From Cryptomeria japonica (Eukaryota > Streptophyta > Pinopsida > Cupressales > Cupressaceae): a stretch of 64,000 bases of DNA. The notes below the pieces were generated by a model. The model worked only from the letters and a program-made list of their open reading frames with translations, did not search any database and was not told the origin of the DNA. Of the stretch, positions 13,601-25,678 are shown in pieces (the first letter of the stretch is position 1; each line of letters begins with the position of its first letter). The stretch spans positions 341,236,717 through 341,300,716 of the forward strand of contig NC_081414.1 of assembly GCF_030272615.1 (NCBI RefSeq). Reading direction: 5' to 3'. The translations under genes were made by a program, and so were the position numbers.

Positions 13601-14677
13601 TTGTGCTGAGTCACCAACTACAATATGTCTAGTGCTGGTAGGGGCAAGAGCAGTGACGAAATCCTCTATGTGTGTCATATGGTGAGAGGCACCAGAATCT
13701 AGAATCCAAGTGGATGCTGAGGACAATGCTCGTGCAAAAAGAGCATGACCTTTCCCTGTGGGCTATGAAGGAGGCTAAGGTGCACTGATATTATGCTGCT
13801 ACATGGCTTCCTCCAAAGCCTCTAAACATTTCCAACACTTGGAAACGGGATGACCTTCCTTGCCACAAAAACTGCAAGGATCACCTGATTTCTTCTTAGT
13901 CTTGGAGGAAGACTCACCAGACTTTGAAGATTTGCCCTATTTAGAATTGGATTATGGTTTTGAATCAAACTTAGGTGGTGGCTTGGAGGGATTCTCACTA
14001 GCCTCTGAATCTTTCTTAGGCTTTGGTTTCTGCTTCTGTTTTCCTTTGGAAGATTGGGCTACCAATGCTTGGTTCTGTGAACCTGAAAGTGAATCCAACT
14101 ACTTAAGCTTAGCTTGCTCACGAGTCCGATGATCATAAAAGACCTCAAAAGAAGGCATGACATGTCGAGCACCTAAGGCATCCATTGTGGAATAGAAGGT
14201 CAAAGAGAAGATCTGAAATGGACCCCGAAGCTTGGAGAGGATCAGGAAGATGCACTTTGTATCAGTCTTAGTCTTACCACAACCTTGCAAGATAGATCTT
14301 TTCTGTTTGAACTTCATCAGAAAGTCCTCAATAGAGGAAAATGAATCAGGTACCAAGGAAGTTAACTCTGCCTCAAGCTGCAAAGCTCTGAACTCATTGA
14401 TAGTACCAAAAAGTCCATCAAACTTGGTCCAAATGGCTCGAGGAGTGAGACAACCCTCAAGATGAAATTGGAGACTATCGGAAATGTGTAAAGCCATCAA
14501 TCCCATAGCCTGATCCATATTGTTCCTGTGCTGCATAACCTCAAAGGGACATGTCAACTGAGGTTGAACCTCATCCAAATAGGACCATAACCCTTGAGAC
14601 TGGAGAAGAGTCATCATGCGACCCTTCCAAGTGTGGTAATTATGCAGTGTGAGAGATTCAATAGGTTTGTCGGCCAT
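10652..14677 (-). pseudogene. Copia A gag-pol polyprotein, 11 in-frame stops
   Basis: All segments from ATG at 14677 to the terminal stop at 10652 share one frame, 4026 nt with no frameshift. In order: a gag domain (MADKPIES start); a CX2CX4HX4C zinc knuckle at 13835-13876 (CSFCGKEGHPVSKC); protease with DSGA at 13688-13699; integrase with Asp, Asp and Glu codons starting at 13105, 12919 and 12811 (DD35E spacing intact); RT with [12 protein letters not shown] and YVDD; and RNase H ending near a PLASSRYLQL motif. Stops start at 14099, 13952, 13937, 13799, 13775, 13763, 13259, 12620, 11756, 11450 and 11420: seven TAG, two TAA, two TGA. Each is one C-to-T step from CAG, CAA or CGA. The product would load and replicate element RNA in virus-like particles; now it is dead or needs readthrough. 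Confidence 0.93.
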
Positions 14678-15857
14678 CCTGTGAACTGTGCCTCAACTGC
14701 TCTTGAATTTTTTTAATTATTATTAAGTGGTCTTTCAGAACTAGATAGAAGATGCAAAAGGGGTTTGGTTGTTTATTTTTGGTGTTTGTAGATTTTTGTT
14801 TTCTGATGTAAATAACAGAAAGCAAGAAAAACACCCCCCCACAATGCAAAAAACTAATCCCTAGTACAAACTGAAAGCCTGAAAAATGATAAAAAGCAGT
14901 AACTAGTTGAGACAAAATTATGAGCACCTAAAAAATTTACTGATGAAATAGACTACATATCTGGAAAGAGCATAAAACCACCTGTCCGATGCCTATTTGC
15001 TTTCAAAAAACAGAGCAAAAACGAGCAAGTTATGCCCCTTGGAGTGCAAAAAGGCTCATCGGACTTTGACTGCGAAAAAATGCAATCAAACTAAAAAAAT
15101 CTTAAAAAATTCCAACACCATTAGAACGGTCTTGGAGTCAGCTTTCCAACGCCTATTCATTTTTGAAAAACGGAGATCGGACGCCCGATTTTGTAAAACA
15201 GCTCCAAAAAGGCCAGTTTGGCCCTTATAGCCCTCAGGGGCTAAAAAAAAATGGGCCCTGGTCCGCTGGGCAACCAGGGGCTGGCGCAGGGCTGGTGGTG
15301 CGCGGGCAGCGCGGGGGCGGCGCCGCTGCTACTAGCGGAGGGTGGGAGGCGAGCGAGCGGCATAGGGAGCGGCGGGTTCGCTGGGTGGCGCGGTGGTGGT
15401 TGCCTAGCCACGACCGGTGGAAACAGCCGGCGGCGGTGGCCGAGCAGTGGCCGCCGGGCTGCACACCGGTGGCGCGCGATTGAAATGGGTGGCACTGGGG
15501 TTTGTTAAGATTGTGCTATTTTTTTTCAAAAAAATGTTGCATTTTTAATTTTTTTTTTTGAGATTTTGCTCACCTCGAACTGCATGCCTTAGGGTCGTAC
15601 GACCTTAGGGCAAATTTTTTTTTGCCTTCTGGAGCAACTGTGTCCGAATCGGACAAATTTTATATGAAAATAGGGGTTTTTGGGCGCTGCGAGCTCAACG
15701 GTGAGGTCCGTTTAGGCTCAAAGTGCACAAAAAAAGAAGTACCCCCTATTCCAAAATAAAAAACGGAAGACAAACACAGATCTGATGCAACCAAAACCTA
15801 GATCTCAAAATCTTTCAAAAGTCTGAACAAACTGTAACAGATATGGCTCTAATACCA
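14678..15857 (-). other. Copia A 5' leader, with GC-rich core
   Basis: Untranslated region between PBS and gag, unusually long at 1.18 kb. The part 15236-15480 is strongly GC- and CG-rich, unlike the rest of the element. Frames on both strands through it (15163-15508) reflect composition only. It could hold packaging or internal promoter signals; none could be identified. Confidence 0.6.
15845..15857 (-). promoter_or_regulatory. Copia A primer-binding site
   Basis: The minus strand reads TGGTATTAGAGCC directly after the 5' LTR. This is one base off the common plant copia site complementary to the initiator tRNA-Met 3' end. Confidence 0.9.
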
Positions 15858-16175
15858 TGTAGGATTTGAGAAATACAAATCCACAGAACCCAAAGAAACC
15901 TGCATGCAAGAAACCTATCACAGAGAAAGAGAGAGAACGAAACAAGGGTTTTGGCTCTGACAAAGTGAAAAGATATATTATCAGAGGAAAATGAATCAAG
16001 AATATATCAATAATACAAGAGATCAATCCTTATAAAGGAGATCAACACCGAAAGGAAAACCTAACCCTAAGGTGAGAGTATTTAATAATTAAATATTAAT
16101 TATTAAATGACTAATATATGCATAAAGTGAAATCTTAAGAGGAGAGTAAAGTTAATTAATTAATTTACTCTAACA
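15858..16175 (-). repeat. Copia A 5' LTR
   Basis: 318 bp, partner of 10110-10427. It should hold the promoter and polyadenylation signals on the minus strand, but I did not assign a TATA box. Confidence 0.95.
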
Positions 16176-16180
16176 AGAGA

Positions 16181-16325
16181 TAAGTTGATAAAATAGAAAG
16201 GGGATTTGGGATGTGATAATTTCCAAGATGCTCAAAGACACAAGAGAGATAGAAAGATATTACCAGAAAGGCTTGAGAAATCCAAGGGAGATGCAAAGTG
16301 TATTGTGGCAAGTTAGAGATTGGTG

Positions 16326-16395
<70 letters not shown>

Positions 16396-16817
16396 TGTGA
16401 GAATACCAAAGATTGACCAGAGAGATCAGAGAGAGCCAAAGAGATTTTGTGGATTGAATAGATAGATTTATAAGAGAGAATCGAAGGGAAAGAAGAGGTT
16501 GGCAAACCATTTTGGAAGATCTAAGCCATCTCCACCAATCTAGGCAGGTGACAAGTGTCAAAATACTTAGAACTGACATGTGAATGTTAAGATGCCATGG
16601 GACAAATGCGTGATGTGTGGATGTCTATGTGGCACGCTAGTGTGCAGATGAATATGCATGTAGCTAAAAAATGAGTGTCAAGAGAAACACATGACTAATG
16701 CAAAACTAATGCAAAGGCTGAAATGAGCCTACTTAGATGTTGGGGGAATGCACACTAAAGTGGCTACAAAATTGTTGGTGGAATTGCAAAGGAGTAAGAA
16801 ATTTTCAACACTACATA
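16181..16817. other. Spacer between copia A and the inverted-repeat structure
   Basis: No gene recognised. It contains a (GA)n microsatellite at about 16330-16391, and the peptide frames there are artefacts of that repeat. Confidence 0.6.
16330..16391. repeat. (GA)n microsatellite, about 31 units
   Basis: An uninterrupted run of alternating G and A. Confidence 0.97.
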
Positions 16818-18090
16818 GGGTATTGCACCAAGTTGTGGTACCAAAAGGGTGTCTTAAGATGCCACTTTTTTTTTCTGAAATTAGCAAAGTCTAAACTTCA
16901 ACGACAAATTAAACATAGTTACACTCCAAATTAAAAGATGCAACAAGAACAAAAGTTAGAGTGATTCAAGTCTACTTTTTTAAACTACTAATTTGTTTTG
17001 AAAATGGTGGAGATTAAGGGCTTCAAAAAGGGGGGCCACAAAAAGTGGTCCTGTTTTTATGCAAAAAACATAACATAACATATGGTTTGTTGTGCCCCCC
17101 ATAAAATGTTAACTTTTTTTGAATTTTTAAAATCTCTTTGGTGAGAAATTAGCTAACACCTTGTAGTTTATGCCATATTTTTCAGCTAATTTTTTAATGA
17201 GTATATGATTTTTTACTAATTTTTGAAGTGGACACATCCCAAAAAAACAAAATTTTGAGCGTGCCTCCCCCTAAAATCTTTAAAAACTAATCAAAAATCA
17301 TTTTTTTTAAAATTGTGTAGAATGGAGTCTAGTTTCTAAAAATGTAAGTTTCTTAAAAATTCGATCAATGTGTAAAAAAATATAGCCAAAATAGTGCATG
17401 TTGGTTTTTGACCAAAAACAGACACACTAACAAAAGAAATTATAGATGAAAGCCTTAATGAAATCAAAATGTGAACAAAAATTGCATGCTTGGATAGCTA
17501 AGAGAGAGCTTGAAGTCGCTATGGTGTTTTTTAATTTCATTGAAACACGTGCAAACTTGATGGAGAGCACGACCAAAAATATGTGAAATTTTTTAATCTT
17601 CTAATAAAAACACATCTCAGGCATAAAATGGTCACCCAACCCTTTGGGTTGGATGTCCAAGTACAATCCAACCCAAAGGGTTGGTGGTTTCCAAAGAAAA
17701 CCATTTGGTGAACACCAAATATGGCACTCACCAAATTTAAAAAATTGGCATTTCACATTTGGCGTGCGCCAAATGTGAAAAGTCAATTTATTGCATTTGG
17801 TGAGCGCCAAATGCTTTGTATTATCCAATTTTTAATCTTGGCACATTTTTGAACTTGGGCACAAGTTATACCCACCTTGACAGGAGAATATATACATGAA
17901 ATATAACATTTAAGTATAAGTCGCATTTCAATATGTATTTTTCTTATACTTTAAGTTATATTTCATGTATATATTGGCAGGATGTTTGAGAGTGGTTTCA
18001 GTTCTATAGGAGTTATAATATAGATTCTAGTTTTTAAGGGATCACATCAAATTTCAGTAACCAACACATCAAATTTCAGTAACCAACATG
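16818..18090 (+). repeat. Left inverted arm, outer part
   Basis: 16818-16880 and about 17590-18090 match the right arm (57220-57835) in inverted orientation. 16885-17585 has no counterpart in the right arm; it is non-coding and may be an insertion here or a loss there. Direct and inverted CATTTGG/CCAAATG words at 17640-17830 form many small dyads. Confidence 0.8.
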
Positions 18091-18117
18091 CTCCTATAAG
18101 CATTCTTTATCTCTATA

Positions 18118-19227
18118 TCTCACTCTCTTTATCCTCCCCAAACTCTAGACCTATCTCTCTCCCTCTCTTGTCTCACTCACTTCTTTGTCCCCTCTCTAGG
18201 TATATCCCATCCTCCTTTCATTCCTTCCTTTTACCCCCATTTCTATCATTGACTCCCTCCCTCTATCTTCTTCTCTCTCACTCTCTTATTGTTTCTCTCC
18301 CCTCCCACTCCTTTCTCTTGGTCACTATCTATCCCTTCTATCCTCTCTCTCCCCATATCTAGGGCTCTCCCTCCCTCCCTATTTACCTCACTACCTCTCC
18401 CTTCCTATATTATTACCCACCTCTCTCTCCTCCTCTAATTTTATCACTTATATATTTTCCACGCTCTATTTCTCTCCCTCCCTCTCCACCTTTCTCTCCC
18501 TTCCCCTTACCACTATCTATTTATGAACTCTCTCCCTCTCTTCTCTCTCTCCAAACCTATCTATATCCTCATTCGCTATGTCTCTTACTCCCTCCATTTC
18601 TACCTCTCCATCCATCCCCTCTTACTCATCTCTTTATTCTTATATCTCTTCTCTTCTCCCTCCTTCCCCTCTCTAGGTCTCTCCCTTCCTTTCTTCCCCT
18701 CTCCCTCTCTATCTCCCTCCCCCACTCTCTCATCTTCTCTCTTCCTCTCTTATTCTCTATCTTCATTGTCTAGGTCATTACCTCTCCATCCCACCCTCTC
18801 TCCCCTCTCTAGGTTTCTCCTTCCCTTCCTCTCCACCTATCTACCTCTGCATATAGGTCTCGTTACCCACCTCTCTTTATTCCCCTCTATCTATCTCACT
18901 CCTTTCTCACCATCTAGGTCTCTCACCTATCTATATGTCCCCTCTATAGTTCTCTCTCTCCCTCCTCCTTAACCCTATCCTTTTATTAACTCCCTCCTCT
19001 TCTATTCCTCTCCTTACCTTTGTATCTCCTTCTTCCATAGGTCTTTCACTCCCTCCATGTACTCTACCTCTCCATCCATACCCTCTTACTCCTCTCTTTT
19101 TTCTTTTGTCTCTCCTCTTCTATCTCCTCCCCCTCTCTAGGTATATCCCTCCATTTCTTCTCCTCTTCCACTCTATCTCCCCATCCATACATACCCCCAT
19201 ATATAACTTGCTCCCCCACTTTTTTAT

Positions 19228-19268
<41 letters not shown>

Positions 19269-19910
19269 TATAGGTCATCAACTCTCTCTCCCCTCTCTAG
19301 GTTTCTTACTTCTTTCGCACCTATCTACCTCTGCATCATTTCTCATTACTCACCTCTCTCTCTCCCCCCCTCTATCTATCTCAATCCTCTCTCTTGTCAT
19401 CTTGGTCTCTCATATTTCCTTCCCCATATAGTTCTCTCACCTATCTGTTTGTTCCCTCTCTAGTTATCTCCCTCTATCTCCCTCCCCCTTTACCCCTATT
19501 TATTTTTGAACTCTCTCCCTCTTTTCTCTCTCTCTCCCCACCTCTCTATCTTCTCCTTCCCTAGGTCTTACAGTCCCTCCATGTCTACCTCTCCCTCAAT
19601 CCCCTCATACTCCTCTCTCTCTCTCTATTCTTTCATCTCTCATCTTATCCCTCCCTCCCATTTCTAGTTATCTCCCTTCTTTTCTTCCCCTTTCCCTCTC
19701 TATCTCCCTCTTCCTCATTATCCCCATCTCTCTCTCCCTTCCCTACTAATTCTTATTCTCTCTTTACCATCTACATCATCATCTTTCCATCACACCCTCT
19801 CTACCTCTCTCTAGTTTTCTCCCTCATTCCCTCTCCACCTCTCTACATCTCCATCCATATCTCATTACCAACCTCTCTCTATCCTCCTACATCTATCTCA
19901 ACTCATATGA
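18118..19910 (+). repeat. Polypyrimidine tract of the left arm
   Basis: About 1.8 kb almost wholly C and T on this strand, made of CTCCCTCTCT-like words with recurrent CTAGGTCTCTCC. The counterpart is 55751-57213 on the other strand. Long frames here (for example 18523-18972) are composition artefacts. Confidence 0.92.
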
Positions 19911-20683
19911 CACCACATTATCCATTAGGACATCATATGGTGTCCTTAGGTGTCATATGGGGTCCTAAGGGGCCACACATGTGTTAGAACACCATATGAC
20001 GCCTTAGGACACCATATGACCTATTAGGACATCATATGGTCCTAAGGGGTCATATGGGGTCATTAGAGATCATATGGGGTCCTAAGGGGCCACACATGTA
20101 TTAGAACAACATATGACCCCTTAAGATACCATATGACCCATTAGGACATCATATGGTCCTAAGGGGTCATATGGTGTCGTTAGGGGTCATATGGGTTCCT
20201 AAGGGGCCACACATGTGTTAGAACACCATTTGACCCATTAGGACACCATATAACCCATTAGAACACCATATGACCCCTTAGGACCACATATGACACCTTA
20301 TGACACCCTATTACCCCTTAGGATACCATATGATACATTTTAACATCCTTGTACATGACATGACTCCTTAGGACAACATATGACCCCATAGGACAACATA
20401 TGACCCCTTAAGACCACATGATGTCCTAAGGGGTCATATGGTGTCCAAAGGGGTCATATGATGTTCTAAACACATGTGTGGGCCCTTAGGACCTCATATG
20501 ACCCTTAAAAACACCATATGAACCCTTAGGACCCCATTATCTCCTAGCAACACCATATGACCCCTTTTAACATCCTAGTATAAGACATGACCCCTTAGGA
20601 CACCATATGATGTCCTAATGGGTCATATGGTGTCCTAAGGGGTCATAAATGACCCCTAACAACACCATATGACCCCTTAGGAC
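19911..20683. repeat. Orientation-switching minisatellite, left block
   Basis: Built from a ~20-bp unit, TTAGGACACCATATGACCCC, and its reverse complement, which alternate. CATATG is the shared dyad. Copia B interrupts the array at 20684, and the array resumes at 51567. Confidence 0.93.
20679..20683. repeat. Left TSD of copia B (AGGAC)
   Basis: Identical to 51567-51571, directly outside the right LTR. The five bases belong to the minisatellite unit. Confidence 0.88.
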
Positions 20684-22149
20684 TATTATTTAGATGAGAG
20701 AGGGGGGGGTGAATCAGATAAACTCACAATGTAGTGATCTCATCAGATTCAACCTCGGTAGAACTTACTTGATATGCAACTATGACTGTAAATCATTCAA
20801 ACTCTTAAACTGATAAACTTGAAACAACAAAACACATTTAACACCAGATTTAACGTGGAAACCCAAATAGGAAAAAACCACTACGGAATTTCAGACCCAC
20901 TAAGAAAATATACTCTTCTAGAGTATGCTTGGTTAAAAGCCAATCCCGTTAAAGATTAAATAAACACATTGCTAGATGTGACCTGGTCAAGGGATTTCCC
21001 TCAGATCTATCATAAACTTGCACTTTGTTAGAAGTGACCTTGTCAAAGGATTTCAAACACTCATTCAGAATGTTACCTTGCTAGAGGATTTACAAATAAG
21101 ACTGTTAGGTCCACTCGATTAAGAGATTTCTTGTCACTTACAAAATAAATAACAGTAATAAAATATATCTACAACTTCACATCTGAAATGTTAAAGAAGA
21201 CTCTATGTGCTCAAAATAATCTTGTCATAAGACTTATCTTCCTCCTTGCTGGGCCTTTCAATCTGTTTATCAATCAAATCTCCAATCTTCTGTACTCGGT
21301 AATCACCTCAGCAGTATCACTGCTCTGCTATTCGCCTGCATCTTTTGTTAATCAACTTTTCCTTATTTATAAGAAATTCCAAACCACTTAATCTCCTTAA
21401 TCACATTTCCCATGATTAATCTTAGCCATCGGATCTTCAAACTTGACTAGGTTCATTGTATCCTTCAAACTGAAAAACATTTTCTCTTGCCTTGGAACTT
21501 GTATATCTTCCATGGTATTGTGCTCGGTTATGACCGTTCAATCTGTGCTGTAGAACCAACTCTTGAATTTTCATTGCCGTTGATCCTTAACAAACTTCTT
21601 GCATGACATTCCAATCTCCTATAAATCTCCAGCTCATTGGCATCCTTCATTTAATAATGTATTTACTCATCCAATACATTCTGTTACTGCTCGGTTGATA
21701 CTTGATAAATACTGGACTTTACTCGATAGACATTCTTTCTACTTTAACTGACACTGATAACCTTGGTGTTTACCAACTAGCTCCTTGCTCGGTATAATAG
21801 AACAGTATCAAACCTTTACTCATTCTGATGCATGAAATCTTTTCTCCTTCATATTCAGTTTTCGAATACACATATATATAGGATATCAAAACAATCAAAA
21901 TAACATAATCTCATCATTGTCTAACTCGGTAATAGTTGCCCATTGAACAACTTATTACTCCCCTTCATTTTCACATTCTTTCTGTGTCACTTACTGACAT
22001 CTTTATACTCATCAAAACATAATTTTTAAGATATGGCAACATCATACTGAATCAGAAAATCAATTGCTTGACATCAATGAAAAATAATATTATTAAGACA
22101 ATAATCATCCTTCATCATTTATATCAACAAACTTAATGTAATGCCAACA
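20684..22149 (-). repeat. Copia B 3' LTR
   Basis: 1466 bp, matching 50110-51566 with scattered substitutions and small indels. On the minus strand it begins TGTTGGCATTAC; the other end is less clear (reads ...AAATAATA). It has G8 near its outer end where the partner LTR has G20. Confidence 0.9.
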
Positions 22150-22161
22150 ATCTCCCCCTTT
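22150..22161 (-). promoter_or_regulatory. Copia B polypurine tract
   Basis: The minus strand reads AAAGGGGGAGAT and directly abuts the 3' LTR. Confidence 0.85.
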
Positions 22162-22493
22162 GGCATTGATGGCAATACCAACTTGATTTATTCCAATTGA
22201 TTCAGACTGTTGTTTTTCTTCTCTTGTTATCCTCTCCCCCTGTCATTAGTCTTCTCCCCCTTTGACAACAATGCCAAAAGTAAAAGTAATTCATGATTAC
22301 TTCCCCTTTTGAAGTAATATCCTTGCTTGTTAAAACATATACAAATGTATCATCTTAGTCTCGGTCAGGGCATCTTGTCTTAATTCACTGTTTCCTGCAC
22401 AACTTTAGATGACCTTCTAAAGTGTGTAAATCAACATCAACTCGCAAATAGTATTCTGTAGATTCATAGAATTGATGCTTTCACCGAACTCTG

Positions 22494-23514
22494 TCAGTGA
22501 GTACTAGATAGGGGTAGGACCCCTAATTTACTTCTAAGATACTCAAAAGTGTCCCTTGGCAGTGCCTTTATGAAGATGTCTACTAATTGTTCCTTTGTGC
22601 TAACATATTCCAGCACAACTTTCTTTTCTTGAACTTCTTCTCTTAGATAATGATACTTTATAGAGATATGCTTTGTCTTAGAGTGCATTACCAGATTCTT
22701 TTAAATGTTAATAGCACTTGTATTATCACAAAATATAGTTACTGGCTCAGTAACTGTCTCATTCATACCTTCCAATAGTTGTTTGATCGATGCTATATTG
22801 GTACAATTCAATGCTACAATGACATATTCAGCTTCAGCTATTGACTGTGAAATGCATCCTTATTTCTTGCTAAGCCAACTCACTAGTCTTTCTCCCAAAA
22901 AGAAAGCTCCATTGCTTGTGCTTTTCCTATCATCAATATTTCCTACCCAATCAGCATCAGTATAGACTTTTAAGTGAAAATCATTCCTCTTTTCATATAG
23001 TAAACCATAATCTTCAGTGCCTCTCAAGTATCTGAAAATTCTCTTGATTGCTGTCATATGGGTTTCTTTGGGATCTGCAGAAAATCTTGCAACTACACCT
23101 ACTGCATGTGCTGTATCAGGCCTGTTGTGGACTACATATTGCAACTTTCCAATCATAGATCGGTAAAGTGTCTCATCAATAGATGCAGATTCATCATTCT
23201 TTGATAGTTTACAATTAGTAGTCATAGGAGTACTTATAGGTTTAGAATCCTCCATTCCAAATTTCTTCAAGATTTCCTTTATATACTTGAATTGAGTAAT
23301 GAAAATCTCATTTTTCATTTGCAGTATCTATAAACCTATAAAATACTTTATTTCACCGATTAATGAAATCTCAAATTCTTTGCACATTTCATTTCCAAAG
23401 TTCTTGCATAAAGAATCATTACCACAAAAAATAATATCATCAACAAATATGACTGAAATCAATATTCCATTATCCTAATCATTCTTCATATACATGTTGT
23501 TGTTTTCACTAGTC
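22494..23514 (-). pseudogene. Copia B RT C-terminus and RNase H
   Basis: The downstream part of the split pol, in one frame. It begins within RT (VIFVDD, the catalytic Asp pair), then IKYFIGL, RYLRGTEDYGLLYEK, and RNase H with YTDADWVG, IAEAEY and FCDNTSAI. It ends at a stop at 22494 after STKEQLVDIFIKALPRD. Internal stops start at 23475 (TAG), 23328 (TAG), 22860 (TAA) and 22701 (TAA). The first three fit C-to-T at Gln codons; the last is where a Ser codon is expected. There is no frameshift in this part. The upstream pol part is at 46908-50065. Confidence 0.9.
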
Positions 23515-23519
23515 CTCAT
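23515..23519. repeat. Left TSD of the Tat element (CTCAT)
   Basis: Identical to 46903-46907 on the other side. It lies inside the copia B RT gene. Confidence 0.93.
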
Positions 23520-25305
23520 TGTAGATAGGAATTTGGAATGCATCAAAAGCAACTTTAAACTAGCTCAACCACAAAAACTAGATTGCAATGATAAGAAATC
23601 CTAAAAACATTCAATAGAGGTATGAAGACAAGATAATCAAACCAAATGCAAACCATTACAAATGCGAATATCTCCTCCATTGTCCTTCTTTCTCCTTCAA
23701 ATTACTTTGTTTGTGGATCTCACCTACAAGTGCAAAAGCATAGTATGAAAGCAAGATTGACAAGATGAAATGGCAACGTAAGGATACTAGAAGCGTGATT
23801 GATTCTTCTAAAAATGTGATTAGATCCCTTGATTGAAGAAAATCATCCAATTTATAGACAAATTGGAGAGATGAAAAGATTAACATGAAGAGATTTGAAA
23901 GGAAATTTCAAATCAAGAATGACAAATATGACAAATTATGACAAAATTGACATTTTCTATGCAAGATTGATTGATTGACAAATTATGACAAAATTGACAT
24001 GCAAGATTGATTGATTGACAAATTATGACAAATTATGACAAAATTGACATGCAAGATTGATTGATTGACAAATTATGACAAAATTGACATGCAAGATTGA
24101 TTGATTGACAAATTATGACAAATTATGACAAAATTGACATGCAAGATTGATTGATTGACAAATTATGACAAATTATGACAAAATTGAAATGCCATTCTCA
24201 TGAAATTAGGGGAAATATTAGAAAAATTGAAGAAAAGAGGAGAAATAGAAATTAAGAATTAGGAGAAATTAGTAAATTGGAAAATTGAGGAAAAAGATGA
24301 AATAGAAATTGGGTGAATTAATTAATAGGTTTTCATCCATTAATTAATTCATGAAAAAGACCTAGGACTAAATAAATAGATTTATTTAACCCACCCAGAA
24401 GAAGAAAAGGATTAAATGATCAAATCATAAAACCCTAGAAATAAGAGGACAAAGAATTAGGTCAAGACAACAAGAAATTAATGTCGATTCGATCATGATT
24501 TTGATTGACAAAGGACCAATGCTGATAAACGATTAAGATTGGTTGACAAATCAACCAAGATTGACAAAGAGATCAAATTGATAGGTGCCAATTGACGAGG
24601 AACAATGACTAATTGATTGAAATTGACATGATTGAAAACGACAATGATTGACAAAAAATCGATCGCAAAATGACAAGATTGACAAGAGGACAAGGATTGA
24701 TGATGAATCGATCGCAAAATGACAAGATTGACAAGGACGAGGATCGATGATGAATCAATTGCAAGATGACAAGATTGACAAGAATGAGGATCGATGATGA
24801 ATCGATTGCAAGATGACAAGATTGACAAGAGGAAAAGGATCGATGACGAATCGATCGCAAAATGACAAGATTGACAAGGACGAGGATCGATGACGAATCG
24901 ATCGCAAGATGACAAGATTGACAAGAATGAGGATTGATGACAAATCGATTGCAAGATGACAAGATTAACAAGAGGACAAAACCCTAATTCTATCATCAAT
25001 TAGGATTGATGATGTCCAAGATGAAATCGAATTGACGATGTCCAAAATATGACAAATGAGCACGCACATTGATGCGACAGGATAGGATCGACCAAAATCA
25101 TGACTGAAGATTGTTATTGACAAGACCAAATTTGAAAGCGAGAAAAATGAGGAATGTAGAAGGAGGACTCGATGCTCACAAATGATAAAGACCAAGTGCA
25201 CAACATGGAAGAAATGTTAATGTGACACAAGAACCCTAAAAATAAGGCACTGCGCAGATGTTAGAGTATGACTCCGCAAGCGTTGACCATTTTTAGACGT
25301 CTACA
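23520..25305 (-). repeat. Tat element 3' LTR
   Basis: 1786 bp. It is longer than its partner because two internal tandem repeats differ in copy number: a GCAAGATTGATTGATTGAC repeat at 23955-24190 (about 5 copies against 2) and a ~49-bp repeat at 24640-24970 (about 7 against 6). Serine- and leucine-rich frames at 24493-24999 come from the latter and are not genes. Confidence 0.93.
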
Positions 25306-25322
25306 TTTTTCCCCTCTTTGAG
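25306..25322 (-). promoter_or_regulatory. Tat element polypurine tract
   Basis: The minus strand reads CTCAAAGAGGGGAAAAA, directly before the 3' LTR. Confidence 0.88.
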
Positions 25323-25678
25323 ACAATGCGATTTTAAGCATTGTTTCAAAGAACAATAATGAAAATGCCCCAGACATTAACAATGACATATGCATGCCCC
25401 CTCGAGGAATTGGCTGGAAACATCCAGAAAAGAGGCCAATTAGCCGATAAGAATAATAGAAAATGATAGGTTCGAACAGATCAAGAATTGAAGGTGGGAT
25501 GCACAAATTACAAGCAATAGAAGGCACAAAAGACCATGACCAACATAAGATGGAGAGCATGCACGTCCATCGAGGCACTGATACAGATCTATAAATGAGA
25601 CAAGGAGAAGGAAAAGAGCTCATTTGCACTAGCCGAAGTGGAGGAATTGTTGCTTAGGAAAAAGGCCCTTGCAGAGAG

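Larger units (their letters stand above)
10110..16175 (-). mobile_element. Ty1/copia LTR retrotransposon A, full-length, decayed
   Basis: A 6.07-kb element on the minus strand. Two 318-bp LTRs start TG and end CA. The 5' LTR (right) is followed by a tRNA-Met-type primer-binding site, and the 3' LTR (left) is preceded by a polypurine tract. The LTRs differ at 8 of 318 positions by hand count (97.5% identity), so the insertion is not very recent. Gene order gag, protease, integrase, RT, RNase H is the copia order. The coding frame is unbroken by indels but holds 11 stops, so the element is not autonomous as read. Confidence 0.95.

Noticed and set aside
10652-14677. Reassigned stop codons (TAG/TAA read as Gln)
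   Set aside because: TGA codons also occur where Arg is expected, and the SWIM/MULE-like gene and other frames use normal ends. Deamination explains all three stops without a new code.
15163-15508. Overlapping GC-rich frames on both strands in the copia A leader
   Set aside because: They overlap in several frames at once and lie between PBS and gag; composition explains them.
16809-16818. CACTA-type transposon end (CACTACA just outside the left end)
   Set aside because: The right end has no matching CACTA/TAGTG, and no CACTA transposase or TSD was seen.
18168-18972. Ser/Leu/Pro-rich proteins in the pyrimidine block
   Set aside because: Frames follow from C/T composition. The mirrored frames in the right arm appear on the opposite strand for the same reason.
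19911-20683. CRISPR-like array of short repeats
   Set aside because: Repeats alternate orientation, have no unique spacers of fixed length, and lie in plant DNA with no cas genes.
24493-24999. Ser/Leu/Cys-rich repeat protein on the minus strand
   Set aside because: It is read through the ~49-bp tandem repeat inside the Tat LTR and recurs in the other LTR; there is no sign of a real gene.
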